From assembly GCF_050947875.1 (NCBI RefSeq), contig NC_134573.1, positions 34,245,615 to 34,309,614 on the forward strand: DNA of 64,000 nt, given 5' to 3'. The notes beneath the pieces were generated by a model that had not been told where the DNA came from, did not search any database, and saw only the letters and a program-made list of their open reading frames with translations. Below are positions 39,365 through 51,104 of this stretch, piece after piece (positions within the stretch are counted from its first letter, which is position 1; the number at the start of each line of letters is the position of its first letter). Both the position numbers and the translations under genes were made by a program. This DNA is from Dermacentor variabilis. Taxonomy: Eukaryota > Arthropoda > Arachnida > Ixodida > Ixodidae.

Positions 39365-40332
39365 GGATACCGCAGTAGTAGCAAACCGGTCGAGGTGGGC
39401 TCCATGTGTTGTAAGATGAAACAGGCGGTGCTCTTGTAGTGATGGTATTTAGGGACACGTGCGGTGCATGTGCCTGTTGTGGTGGCTGCTGGGACGGTGG
39501 CATTATAGAGACAACCTGAGCGTATGTTGGTGTAGGGATAGGGTGCGGGATCGAGACTTGCGGGCAGGTCACGGCAGCTATCTCTTCCCTCACAATATGG
39601 CGTAGGCCGCCACCAGGAGGCTTCAGATGGACCTCAGGAGGGTTTGACGAAACTTGGGCGTGCAGTTGCTCACGGACGATGGAGCGAATCAAGGCACGTA
39701 GCTCGCTTTCGTTGGACGCCTTGAAATCAGATGTGTCAGGGTGTAGGCGGAGCATATGAAGCTCATCGAGACGCTGACACGTACTGATTATGTCCGCGAC
39801 GGTAGTGGGATTCAGCGCTACAAGAGCATTGAATGCCACAGTCCCAATACCCTTGAACAAGTGGCGTACACGGTCACTCTTTGCCATCGAGGTGTTCACG
39901 CGGCGGCAGAGGGCGAGGACGTCTTCTATGCACGAAATGTACAAGTGCTGTGCTGCTGTGCTGCTCGCCCGAGTGCTGAACACGCTCAGCAAGCTTCTTG
40001 GCGATATCGGTGCGGACAGACGAGTTCGCGAAAATATAGCGTAGGTGGTGTTTCAAGGTGCTTCAGTTGAATAAATCGAACTCATGATTGTAAAACCATG
40101 TTTTCGCAACGCCGGTTAGGTAGAAGGCGACGTGAGCAAGTTTTTCTGATTCGTTCCAATGGTTAAAGTCACTCACGCGCTCATATAGCTCCAACCAGTC
40201 TTCAACGTTGTCACCTGGAAGCCCAGCAAACACCGGTGGGTCCTTATGAGGGGTGGTGACTGTCCAAGAAGGGGTTCCCGCGGGAGCAGGCAAGGTGGAT
40301 GTCGTGGTATTGGTCTGCTCGTCTTGCGACAT
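39048..40332 (-). pseudogene. Gyp-4 gag
   Basis: The ATG at 40332 opens MSQDEQTNTTTSTLPAPAG, then PPVFAGLPGDNVEDWLELYE and AHVAFYLTGVAKTWFYNHEF. A stop replaces the Trp after FDLFN, and a frame change near 39990 follows. The second part (39992-39048) contains YISCIEDVLALCRRVNTSMA, a proline/glutamine-rich spacer and one zinc knuckle CYYCGIRGHISRFC. Confidence 0.85.
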
Positions 40333-40451
40333 GATTGAGTGCAGTTGGTAGAGGCGGCGACCCGAGCGGAGCTCCAGGGATGTAGCTTAGGTGAATCTGG
40401 AAAGAGACCGGGAGCGAGAGGACGAAGGAACCGGACCACCACTCCACCACT

Positions 40452-41233
40452 TGTGAGACGAGGTTTAGGCATAGAGTTTCTCACTAGATTACCTAGACGG
40501 AAATCTGGCGCTGCTGCGCTGTGGTATGCATGGGAATGGCGGTATATTGTGACTTCGGATCGGCATCGTCCTCGGAGAGACAGGACACCTTGAAGATGCG
40601 CTTGGCAAGCACCGTTCCGTCTGTCACAATGATCCATTTTCTACTAAAACTGCGCGTCAAAAGCTGTTTTAGCTTTATTAATACGCAAAAACAGGTTTTG
40701 TTTAACTGTGAGAACTTGTTGTTGCGTGTACGATTATATGTTACGTAAAAAGTATCAGCGGGTTGCTAAAGTTGGAGGACAGACGACAAGGTTCGCGCTC
40801 GCTATGAAACAGTTTGTCGCCTGTTCTTGCTTTTCTTCGCTTGGTCATGCATTGTAGGTGAGTAAAGATGTAATATGCGTGAATGGAAACTTTTATGAAG
40901 ATTTTACTTTGAGAACGCGTTATTTGTGTAGCCAAATCCACGTTTTAGACGAAGCCTCTTACAACACCAGCTAACACAAGCCTCGCAGACACATATACCG
41001 TCATTCCCATGACGGCACGGTGCCCCCTTAGGGAATTCACATAGGGTGGCGCCAGATTACCCTCTAAGTGTTATAGTGAGAAACTCTATGGGTTTAGGCA
41101 GCCAGCCTCATCTTTATTCTCTTGAGTGAGAGCCCCACCACCAGGCCCCAAAACGGTGGTGATGAGTACGTAAAGATGTAAAGGTGAGAATATGAAGCGT
41201 ATGAATAACGCTCACACTATATATATATGTACA
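40452..41233 (-). repeat. LTR between Gyp-5 pol and Gyp-4 gag, split by a hAT MITE
   Basis: The LTR end CTCGTCTCACA is clear at 40452, followed on the minus strand by AGTGGTGGAGTGGTGG, a likely primer-binding region. AATAAA lies in GAGAATAAAGATGAGG (complement of about 41110-41125). The other end may be TGTACATATATATATAG near 41233, but no polypurine tract supports it, so that edge is uncertain. Confidence 0.45.
40470..41090. mobile_element. hAT-type MITE, 621 bp
   Basis: Inverted termini CATAGAGTTTCTCACTA at both ends, continued by a weaker match through AATCTGGCGC, and an exact 8-bp duplication GGTTTAGG at 40462-40469 and 41091-41098. No transposase. It interrupts the gypsy LTR. Confidence 0.85.
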
Positions 41234-41517
41234 CTGTCGCGAGAGGAAAAGGCAATGGGTCAGTTCCAATCTAATGGTCGTTTAGTGATCCTTTCTCCAG
41301 CACCTCCCACACACTTCGTCCTCGGCTTCCAGTGTTACTGGCGCATGGCATTACCCTTCCCTACAAGAAAAGCACACTTCGTCTCGGTGAGGGTATACGA
41401 AAGTCAAGCAAAAAACAAGTTGTGGACGGAGCAAATACCACCGGGTCAAAACAAAAGAAATGACAAAGACAACGGCCGTGAGAACAGTGACCGCACCACA
41501 ATGTTTGTGAATGGGAG

Positions 41518-42200
41518 TCAGCGCGAGTGGTAGGGCTTCATCCTGGTGACATGAACAATGTCAGAGGAACGTAGTCCACGAGAGTGGTGCGATGTTTCAG
41601 CTCGGACAACTTCCAAGATGAAGCACTTAATTGGGCGATACAAAACTATGTAAGGTCCAAAGTAACGGCCCAATCATTTTTCTTAGCGGCCTCGTGGATG
41701 TATAGGGGCGCAAACCCATACGAGATCTCTCGAGTTGTATGCTACGTCTCGGTGGAGTATGTTGTATCGAAGAGCGTCTTGACTCTGTCTTGTCGACATA
41801 GCATTCGTTGCCGTTCAAGGTACCATGCTTCTTCGGCACGATGAACAAAAGCGTCTGTATCTATTGTCGTCGTATCGCATGAAGCTGGTAGGAGCATCAC
41901 ATCGAACATAATGGTGACGCCACGCCCGTACATCACACGAAAAGGAGGAAACCTGGTGGTTTCTTCAGGCGCAGTGTTATACGCAAATGACACATAAGGG
42001 AGCAGTTCGTCCCAACTTTTATCATCCCTGGCGACATACCTGGCAAGCACATCTGCAATCGTTTTGTTAAGACGCTGCGTTAACCCGTTTGTCTGCTGGC
42101 GATACGCAGTTGCCGTACGGTGCGTTCTTCCACTCCGCAGTAGAATACCTTGGACCAATACACAGACACGCACACACAGATGTGCGTTATCTTTCAAGCT
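41518..42200 (-). pseudogene. Gyp-5 integrase C-terminal half
   Basis: On the minus strand the reading shows HRTATAYRQQTNGLTQRLNK (second half of the catalytic core, with Gln where many relatives have Glu), SWDELLPYVSFAYNTAPEET and FPPFRVMYGRGV, and after a frame change SSDIVHVTRMKPYHSR with a stop at 41518-41520. The integrase zinc domain and first catalytic Asp are missing. The piece lies upstream of the shared LTR, giving the order pol end, LTR, gag. Confidence 0.75.
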
Positions 42201-42366
42201 CTCCTATTCATTTCTTCCACGTGAGCGGCTTCCCACGTACCTATCACTTTATTTTCACTCTGGCACCCGTAATGCGAACGCATTAAAAGCTGAAAGATGT
42301 AATCATTTGTGTTTTCCAAAGAAAAGCCTAGAAAAGTGCTGACAGGAGCGGTACATCACGTATGCC
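42201..42366. other. Short unassigned flank
   Basis: AT-rich sequence between Gyp-5 and the solo LTR; nothing recognised. Confidence 0.3.
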
Positions 42367-42955
42367 ACTTGTTAAGACGCCTGCTGCGAATGATGGCATG
42401 CGATTACTGCCGGTTGTGTCTGCAATACTTGGTCAGAGGCCCGGCAACCAACCATACAGTTTGAGTAAACGAATAGAGGCCCCACTTGCGCAGTGTTTCA
42501 CGTGGGTTTCTTGCCGCGGTAGCCCTTTGTTGCATTCTTTTCTGTATGCTTCTTTTTTGGCCATCATTTCCACGACCGGTATTGTCGCCTTTCAGGTTTC
42601 TGATCTTGGGTTGTTGTCGTTTTCATGTGTTGTTGGTTTCTTTTGTGTTGCTCACGTTTACGTGTTATTCATTTCATTTGTGTTGCTCACTTTCAGCTTT
42701 TTTTTAATTTCCACGTGTATGCGGCCGTTTTCCGAGAAGATTCTCCTATCTTACGTTTTTAATCTTCCGAGAAGATTCCGCCATCTTGAACTTTTTTGTT
42801 GGTCTTTACTTCCTCCTGGTTACGATTGGTTGTCGAGTTACAAGCGCCGTCTTCTATAAAAGTCATAGTGTTTCTCGATAAAGATTCAGTGAAGCACCAC
42901 CCTGTGTTGCCTCCTTCCGTCCCGTGACTGTAGCGGTTTTATTCACGACGTAACA
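42367..42955 (+). repeat. Candidate solo LTR
   Basis: A block beginning CTTGTTAAGACGCC and ending CACGACGTAACA, with TGTTA/TAACA inverted ends, between two copies of ATGCCA (42361-42366 and 42956-42961). TATAAAA at 42855-42861 and a downstream GATAAA give an LTR-like promoter layout on the plus strand. No gag or pol flanks it. The exact left end (42367 or 42369) is uncertain. Confidence 0.55.
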
Positions 42956-43216
42956 ATGCCATTGGCAGGGTTCAAGATCACCGGAGTCTCAGAGAAAAGC
43001 GAAAGTAGGTCATGCATCACGCGGGCCCGCAGGAGTGCAAAGAGGGTGTCGTGGAAGAAACGCGCAGCATTGCGATGTTTCTTCGGAGCACCGTAAAACA
43101 TGCCGCATTCTGCATTTCCACACGGCACCACTCCACTATTGGACTAGGGTAAGCTCTTTGACAGTCCGCGACGCATTTCAAGCAAATTTAGGCTTACAGC
43201 ACAAAAGCGAGGCTAG
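42956..43216. other. Unassigned stretch
   Basis: A 62-codon minus frame (43131-42943) has no recognisable domain. Nothing else seen. Confidence 0.3.
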
Positions 43217-43806
43217 TGACGCAGTTAGCGAAATACAGCTCGGCCGTTCTGGCGCAGTTGAGTTAATGACTCGTACTGGAAAATGTTTGCGACGCTTTCT
43301 GTGAGCCCCAACATTATTGTAACTTATTTCGGTAGTTCTTGGGCACGCTTGCCGCATCCGGCTACGTGACGCAGTTAGCGAAACGTAGCTCGACCGTGGT
43401 GACGGTTTCGCGTGTACTGAATTTTACTGGGAAAGTTCGTGACGCTTTGCCTGACCCCCAACATGATTGTATTTCGCTACTTTTTGGGATACTTCTGAGG
43501 GACGCACGCCACGCCTGGCGTTGTGCCGCAATTAGCGAAAAGCAGCTCGGCTGTGTGCCGCAGTTTAGCGTTTGCTGAATCTTACTAGGGCAAGTTCGTG
43601 ACGCACTCCCTGACTCCCAAATTATTGTCACTAATTTCGTAACTTTCTGGGATACTTTTGAGGCATGTTCGCCGCCCCTGGGGTTGTGAAGCAGTTAGCA
43701 AAAAAGCAAGCCGGCTGTGGTGACAGTTTGCCGTGTACTGAATTTTAGTGGGACAAGTTTGTGACGCTTTTTATGGCCCTGCAACAACATATACCTCATT
43801 TCGGTA
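43217..43806. repeat. Degenerate tandem array, four units of about 150-163 bp
   Basis: Units start with GACGCAGTTAGCGAAA or variants at 43218, 43368, 43525 and 43688. Each continues through a GTACTGAATTTTACTGG-like core, a GTTCGTGACGC-like block and a CCCAACATTATTG-like block. Divergence between units is high, so this is an old satellite or minisatellite fragment. Confidence 0.75.
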
Positions 43807-44930
43807 CTCACGCTTGTCGAAAACGCGAGAAGAGATTTCCAAGCGTGATAACACGGAAGTTTGTATCTTGCGCTGGCAGAACACCTAAAAGATAACGCCG
43901 AGGAGCTCAAAAACGAAGAACTTGACAATTATGTCTTCTGAGTGACTGAAAACCGGCTTTGCACCCACGAATTTGTCTCGAATGCGAGTAGAAGGCACTC
44001 TGCGAGCCTGTAACATAGTCTGGCTGAGAGCCTATGCTGTGGCCACCTCTGTGTACTTGGCGTACCATCGTGTCGACTGAGGCCAAGTTGTTTTGGAAAT
44101 GCCAGTTAAATTGCAGGAAATAATCCCCGGGAAGGGAGGGAAGCTTGAAAACCGGATGTTTTCTTCATATTTTATGTAATTGTTCGGTAGAAGTCTATTT
44201 GCAACGAAATTTATGTGAATGTGTATTTCTCTGTAATGCCGCTCATTCAGCATGTACGCACCTTTCGCCTCTACACGCAGTATTCCTGTAAGGTCTACAT
44301 ACGAAGATTATACATGCTTGTAATTTACTTTTTTTCCAGCTGATAGCATACGGCAACGACTGCTGCTTACCTGGTGCCACAGCTTTGGATGAATGCACAA
44401 AAAGCCCCGGAACCAGCATTTATATAGCGCAAAATAAACATTTCAGCATTTTAAAAGACGTCTTGCGTTTACTTTATGAAATCACTCGTGGCACAGATTC
44501 GGTGGAGGCTTGTAAAGATCGTCGGCAATCAGTTTTTCATTAATAAAACGCTTCCACGCCAAGGCCGCGCATGGTTCAGCAGTAGAAGCGAAAAAGAAAT
44601 TATTACCGCGCCGATCAGCGGAGCCAGCGTGGCGTGTACCAGCTGGCGTTCAATACGCGCGCGCCCAACACCTAAACCGGATGGAGTTAATCCCATCCGC
44701 TTGGTGCGCTACACTCAATTCGGCCGCGGGGCTCTATGGCAGAGTCCGCTCTTGTTCAATTTCTCCCTGCCACAAAGACGGAGCAATACCCAAACAAGTT
44801 GAGTAGCATGGCTTCTACACATTCTGGTTCGCCTGCACTCGGTGCGATGAGCGCAAATATTTTTATCTTGGGGCTTTTCATCGCAACAAGAAGCATGCAC
44901 TTGATGTAGAGACGATGGAGAGGTTGCTGC
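43807..44930. other. Unassigned stretch
   Basis: No long convincing frame. It may include the 5' untranslated region and N-terminus of the hAT remnant that follows, but no terminal repeat was recognised. Confidence 0.35.
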
Positions 44931-44939
44931 TTGATTCCT

Positions 44940-46945
44940 GCACCCCTCCAGCTAACTATGATTATGGAGCCACATTGAAAAAAAGCCTGAAGTTCTAACC
45001 TCACTAGGTAGATTGTTACCCCTGGCTTCTCTATTCAGAGAACCTTCAAGGGATGTTAGGCAAATAGCGCGTAGTCTTCACAGGCGAGTGTACAGGAAAA
45101 GGGTAGCACCAGCGCTTGGGCTGCTTTGTAACTGAGGCGTTTACCAGTTACAAGAAAGCCACGTCTTCAAGAGCCACGCATCCAGCAGTTACCAAGTCAT
45201 GTCAACAACGCTATCTGAGAACTTTCCAGCAGTCCGGTCCGACACATAGCACGACATCTTAACAGAATTTGATCACAGCCTTCAAAAGCAGGCGGAAGAA
45301 AACCGCAAGAAACTGCTGCCAATAATAGAAACAATCATTTTCTGTGGCGGGCAATAAGTGCCGCGTCGTAGCACACACACACGACTCTGGTGCTATAAAT
45401 ATGTCTCAAGTGCTGCCATTGACAGACGACGAAAATTTCGGCGAACAATTTAAGATGATGGCCAAATGTGAAGATGCCACATTGAGAGCTCATACTGAAA
45501 CATCTCCAGCGAATATCCTGTACATGAGGCCAAAAATTCAAGATGAGTTGATCACCCTCTGTGGTAAAATCGTAGAAAGATGGCTGACAACGTCAACTCA
45601 GGTTCATATTTTTCAGTTCTAGCTGACGAGGCCTCTGACATATCCCGCACTGCCTACATTTCCCTATGTGTCAAGTACGTCGAACACGAGGCTTTGTAGT
45701 TACCCGTACTTAAAGATTTTGTAGATTTCGTTCCCATATACGATCTCATTGGAAAAGCGTTCGCGAGCACAATATAGAACAGCCTATATAGGGGCTTTGG
45801 CCAGCTGCACCTACTTCGCGGGTAAGCACACGTCGGTGCGCCGTATATGAGCGGACACCTAAACGGCGTTCAACCATTCATTCGTCAAATCGTGCCCAAA
45901 GTGCTGTGCGTGCATTGTAGTGCCCACTCGTCAAACCTTGATCTGCTTCCCGCATTCGAACTCGCCAGCATTCAAAACTGTGTCCGCAACATGTGCGTTT
46001 GTGGGGGCTTCGCCACAGAGGGCGTACCAGCTGCAAGACAAACTTGAAAACTTGCACAAGAAAGAAAATTAGCTCTTTTGCTAGACAAGGTGGGTGGGGA
46101 GTCATTTCAACGTTTTCTTGAGCTGTACACACCCCTTGTCCAATTTTTCGAATGTTTGGAAGGAGGGCATGTCATCTGATACTTCATCAAAGGCTTCTCA
46201 ACTGCTTAGCGCCGTAACGAAGCCAGAGTTTGTCGTTTCGCTTTAGATCTACAGTGACCTCTTCGCTTTACCACTTTTCTGCAAAAAGTTGACTGACGTG
46301 TCTGAAGCCTGCGATTACGTAAAGAATGTTATAGACGTTCTTTCCGGAAAAAGGGACGGGTGCCGAAACATAATTCAAGATTTTCCAGAAGTCGTCGTCT
46401 GCTGCAAATCACAAATGCTGAGATGGCCTTACCGCGCATCACCGGGAGGTAGACGCAAAGAAACAACGTATACCTTCTCTACTCCCGAAGAACACTACCG
46501 GAGGAATATGTATTTGCCTTTGCTGGAGTATATCGAAGATCAATTAAGAGACCGGTTCGATGCCCAACTGAAGGTTGTGGTGAGGCTTAACACGCTGCTG
46601 CCGAACTTGTGCGCATCGGCTAGCCTTTCTGCTATTGCTGACGCAGTGAAGTTTTATCTTGGAGACATTCCTTCGCCTGATGCCATCGAAGCAGAACTGA
46701 CGCTGAGAATGAGCATATGCTGCCAAATCAAAGAAAAGGATCGCCCAGCTTGCACTTTGCAGGCCTTAGGGATGTGTAACCGCAATCTCTTTTACTAACA
46801 TACACAACCTGCTTTCTATCCTGGCGACACTATCCGTGTCGACGTCGACCCCGGAACGGACTTTCTCGACACTGAGAAGGCTGAAGAGCTACCTCCGGAC
46901 AAGACAAGTTCACCGGACTAGCACTGTTCAGCGTCCATCAATAAA
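44940..46945 (+). pseudogene. hAT-1 transposase, P52rIPK/THAP12-like, decayed
   Basis: Fragments in changing frames. The region around IIETIIFCGGQ (45310-45350) is followed by HDSGAINMSQ and LRAHTETSPANILYMRPKIQ. Then SVLADEASDISRTAYISLCV (first catalytic Asp region), PKVLCVHCSAHSSNLDLL (the CxxH element, 45900-45960) and YTPLVQFFECLEGG. A 169-codon open piece (46289-46798) begins MTDVSEACDYVKNVIDVLSG. The C-terminal dimerisation domain NLLSILATLSVSTSTPERTF and LRRLKSYL lies at 46805-46910. At least eight stops or shifts. Terminal repeats and 8-bp duplication not found. Confidence 0.75.
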
Positions 46946-48350
46946 TTCAAGTGACCCCGGAACAGGTCATCAGAGGCTTTCGCAAGTTCATCAGGAGGAA
47001 GAACTTCCTAGTTTAAACTGCTGTCAATGTTTCAAGACTTCATTACAAGCTAGCCCCACCTAGCACAAGCTGCAACCCTTCTATGGTATCCGCGATTGCG
47101 AGGAAACTTCTCAGCAAGCTGAATGTGCGAACGGTAACAAAAAGACCTGAACATCGGGCTACTCGTTTGTATGATTTAAGCATTCATACCTTTCTTGTAT
47201 CGCGGCTACATTGCGTTATGTCAGGAGCCGTCGGTAAACAAGGATAGGTACCTCCTCAAAAACAAACAGAACCTTGCGAAACACTTAACATCTGCACAAA
47301 TAATGGATCTGCACGTCCAACAAAGTGCGAACAAAATGTAATTAGATATACCATCACCATTTGCGATGAGTGCATGCATTCATCTACACAAAAATTGCAA
47401 CTAGCGTTCCGAACTGCAACGAAAAGCAAATTTCGCTGACTGCAAAAAGGTATTTTGTTCACAGCTTCCAGTATATACCGTAAAATGCTGAGCAAGGCAC
47501 TGCCTTCAAGGAAATCAAATTTACCTGGAAAGTGCGTGTGTGAAGGGTGGGAGGGGGAGCGCTATCCCAGAATGGCACCAAAATTCAATATGACGACGAC
47601 GAAATTTTCGGCAAGGAAAAAATGCAGTGCGCATGGATTTACAACTTTAACATGATCTTCATTAGGCCAAACATTTGTTAGTGCTGTTCATAACCCTTAA
47701 AACAAGTCGAGCTCGGCTGCATTACATGGCTACCGACAGCGAACTGCGGCTTGGCCATGTTAGCATCGTAGCTGGCGGCGCCGCAAGTATCAGCCTGTGT
47801 TCTTCGTGTGAAATTATTGCAAGGAGAGGGTAAAGCGCCAACAATGGTAGCAAAACATTGCTGCTTGGGAGCGTCGGCGGTTCGTTCAGAAGCACCAGCC
47901 CCGTTTGCTACAACAGATTCTTCAAGTGGAAGGGAGAACAGAAAGTGGCACTGACAAACGTCGGGCGAGCGCGGTGATTCGCGTGAGGCAGAGAGAGCCG
48001 CTCACAAGGGGAGGGAGGAGTCACTGCCCGCACTTCTTTCTGTGTGCAATGCGGATAACGGCCACATCCGGCCAAGATCGAAGCCGTCGATCACTCTTCC
48101 ATGCCGCAACCAACTTCTGCGCACACTGCACATGCGTACTCCCCTCTCTCTCAGAATTCCTTAGAGCAGGAGATAACGCTGAGCAAAGAAGGAAAGGCAA
48201 TCTCTCTCGCCTTACATCTTGCCGCCGCGCACGCAGTTCGTGTTGTTCCGAGGCTGTTTGTGCCTACCAACACCAGCATGCTGTAAGACACTAGCTCACA
48301 CTCAAAGATAGAGACAGAGGGGAAAAAAAAGAGCGTTCGTTGGCCCGTTT
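46946..48350. other. Unassigned stretch
   Basis: No recognisable gene or repeat. Short frames here lack family features. Confidence 0.35.
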
Positions 48351-49583
48351 ATGGGGAACCAGCGCTGGATAGGCGGCGCGTCGAAAAGAGTGCGTTGCAC
48401 GCCGCCCTGGCAACGAGACGCGGCATATTCCAGCCTCCCGACCAGACGAGACACACGTGCGTGGCCTTAATATAGTTCGTATGTTTCCGTTTTCGCGCCG
48501 CTTCAAGTGGACAGTTTTCGTAAAGAAGCTAGCGCCATCAAGTGAAGAAATGACGAAAGAAGCTTTTTAAGCTTTATATATTTTCGCAGTGTGTCGCGGC
48601 GAGCATGTGTGTTTCTTTACCGGTTGCGCCTAGCTGCCTCGCAAATCTATCAGCTGCGGCTCCGGTCGTGCTGCGCTATGGTTTCGGAAGTATTAGTTGG
48701 CCTGAAGACATTCCATATTTCTCTGGCTAGACATAAAAAATTCTAATGTTACTTCGCCACAGCAGTCAATGGAGAAGAAAGCTTTATCGCATCAGCTGAC
48801 TCGCGCAAGCAAAGGTTTGAGTGCTCCGTTGCTGGATCCGTAACAACGCTGGCTACGTTTAGCATTAATTACATAAATTTAGCGGATGCATCTCAGCGCC
48901 GAGTCCTCATCCGCATGCGCATTTTTAAAAACACATAGGCAGCTTAGTCGCGCGTGCGCCGGCAGTACGCGCACACAACTCGTATTACAAGGCAGCTTCC
49001 CTCCCACATTATTCTTGGCAATGAACGGATAATATTTACCTTTCGTATCTTTCGCTTGGTGCGGTGGCTTCGGAAGGGGCATGGCTGTGGTATTACGAAT
49101 GAAAAATGGTTGGTACATATGCCGGATGGCGCATGCTATTGCTCATTTTGTTTCCGACGAAATGCCGACTGCAGATTCTGCTGTTTCGTACTGTCTGCCA
49201 CGGCCTACCGTCTTAACTATCGAATAAACCAAGCACACACGCTAAATTCGATTTAGAAACCAGCCCGACACCGCTTGACCGGGCGACAAGACGGGAACTT
49301 ACTCCGCTCGCCTGACTGCTTGGATCCAACGCCGCGTCCGTTCTTGTTCTTAGGGTTTAGATGGAAAGACGCAGAAGTATACATCCTCCCTCATCCCGAC
49401 GTAGTTGTGGCACTTGTATACGCAACAGTATCGTCGGCGTCCTTTTGTTTTCCTTCAAATTTCAGGGCACGTTACGCCACTACCAGTAGCAATTTTCGTC
49501 CGCGGGAGCGGCTGCATTGTGCACGTTCTGACCGCCAGGGCGGCGCTGCAGGCGTCGCGAAAACTCCAGCGCTGGTTCCCCAT
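48351..49583. mobile_element. Inverted-repeat element, about 1.2 kb, class unknown
   Basis: Exact 18-base inverted ends ATGGGGAACCAGCGCTGG (48351-48368) and its complement (49566-49583). A weaker internal match follows (GCCGCCCTGGC at 48401 and its complement near 49535). No matching target duplication was seen beside the ends and no transposase-like frame lies inside. Confidence 0.5.
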
Positions 49584-51104
49584 GGCATATGCAATCTTCG
49601 AGCTTCTCGTGTCTTCTGTGCTATTTTTATTATGCCAGAAAGCTGTGCCGCGCTCATGATGAAACATCATGTTAAAGCGGCTGCTAAGACGCGATAGAAA
49701 ACAACAATAATTATGCTGATCGAAAGTGCATGTCGGAATCAATGTGAACAGCACCTTTAGTGAAGCGCTCAATTAAAGGCCTAAAATAAATGCGATGCGT
49801 ACAATTGTGTGCACTTTCACTCTATGCAGCGCGCAGAGTATTGCAATGTTTATCCTCCGTAGAGGGCACCATATTATATTTATGCACAACACCGTTGGCA
49901 AGTTGGAATGCAAGCACCGTTGGAATACAAGCACCAAATCGGGCGGATGCAGAGTGTGAGGCTGCTGCGCAGTGATGTCACGAGGGCGAAGGCAATGTAT
50001 CATGCTTGACGAGGGAAGAGTGCTGATTTGAAGTAGTAGCTTAGCGCAAATAAAACCACGGACACAAGGAAGACAGACAAGGACAAGCGCTAGGACAATA
50101 TGGACGACCAACTAACCCAACCCAATATGGACGACCAACCAGCCCAACAGTCAACTCTTCTAGAGTGCTGATGACAGGCGAACGAACCGAGATACATGCC
50201 ACACATCTAGCTAGATTAACTATTGTGTTCAATGAAATCCGAAAGAAAAACGAAACATCTGGATCCAGTTTGTCGCGGACCCTAAATTAAACCTTCAGCG
50301 CTAAGCAAACAGGATATAGGGAAAAGGAGAATTTGTGCACTGCTGGTTTTTGTGCGCCAGTTCATATCAAAACGAAGGATTGCCAGCGTGCCCAAATCGC
50401 ACTATTATTGTAACGTAGGTTTCGTTCGTCCTTCTTACTACTTTTTGTTCGTTTTGCGCCGTTACCTTTAAAGGGACTCTAAAGAGGAGCATTTAGGTTG
50501 AAGGAATACTTGAAGACTTCTTTATTTGATTGCCATATACCCAGTAATCACGCTAGCCAGCCTCATTTACTCGAGGCAACAACAAAAAAATAATCTATTA
50601 CCGTTTACTGCAACCAGTTCGAAGCACGTGACAAATGCAGTGCACTTTGAAACTGGTGAAAAAAAGAGTTCAGGAAACCTACACATGGTCCATCTAAAAA
50701 GGTCGCGAAGCTGGGAACGAAAGGCGTGCTAAAATCTATTGCCAGAGGTGTCAGTTAGTGGTGCACATAGAGTTACTATACTGACTCTAGAGGACAAGCT
50801 ACCCATAAGGCACATGCATTGAAATCGGGAACCGCAAGAGCGCCGCCATGTTGCTACGCGCTGAGGCTGCCAGCTCCTGAGACACTTGCTAGACTTGGTG
50901 ACAAGTAGTCAGTTTTAATCTGGCAACCGTGACAGCGTAGCAGCATGGCATCTCGCTTGTAGGGTGATGTGGTGTGCGTGCAGCTGTGTGTTTGGGCTTT
51001 ACAAGTTGGTTCTTTATTCTATGTTGCGCGATGGTGTGGGTGTGGTCGATGTTGGCCCTGCAGGTGACAGCTAGGCAACCGAAGGGTGATCCTGTTCGGT
51101 ATGC
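49584..51104. other. Unassigned stretch
   Basis: Contains a short direct repeat (AATATGGACGACCAAC at about 50098 and 50126) and otherwise no recognisable coding or RNA feature. Confidence 0.35.

Larger units (their letters stand above)
37849..40451 (-). mobile_element. Gyp-4: gypsy remnant, gag to reverse transcriptase
   Basis: On the minus strand the order is LTR end CTCGTCTCACA (40452 side), gag (40332-39048), protease (39364-38330), start of reverse transcriptase (38215-37922), then abruptly an LTR-end-like sequence finishing CTCGTCTCACA at 37849. The rest of pol and most of the 3' LTR are deleted. Both extremities share the same terminal motif. Confidence 0.75.

Noticed and set aside
43217..43806. 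Possible CRISPR-like array
   Set aside because: Units are whole diverged repeats without short constant repeats and unique spacers, and the context is eukaryotic.
47905..48506. Frames on both strands of 70-130 codons
   Set aside because: No recognisable motif and simple-sequence composition; no support for a host gene.
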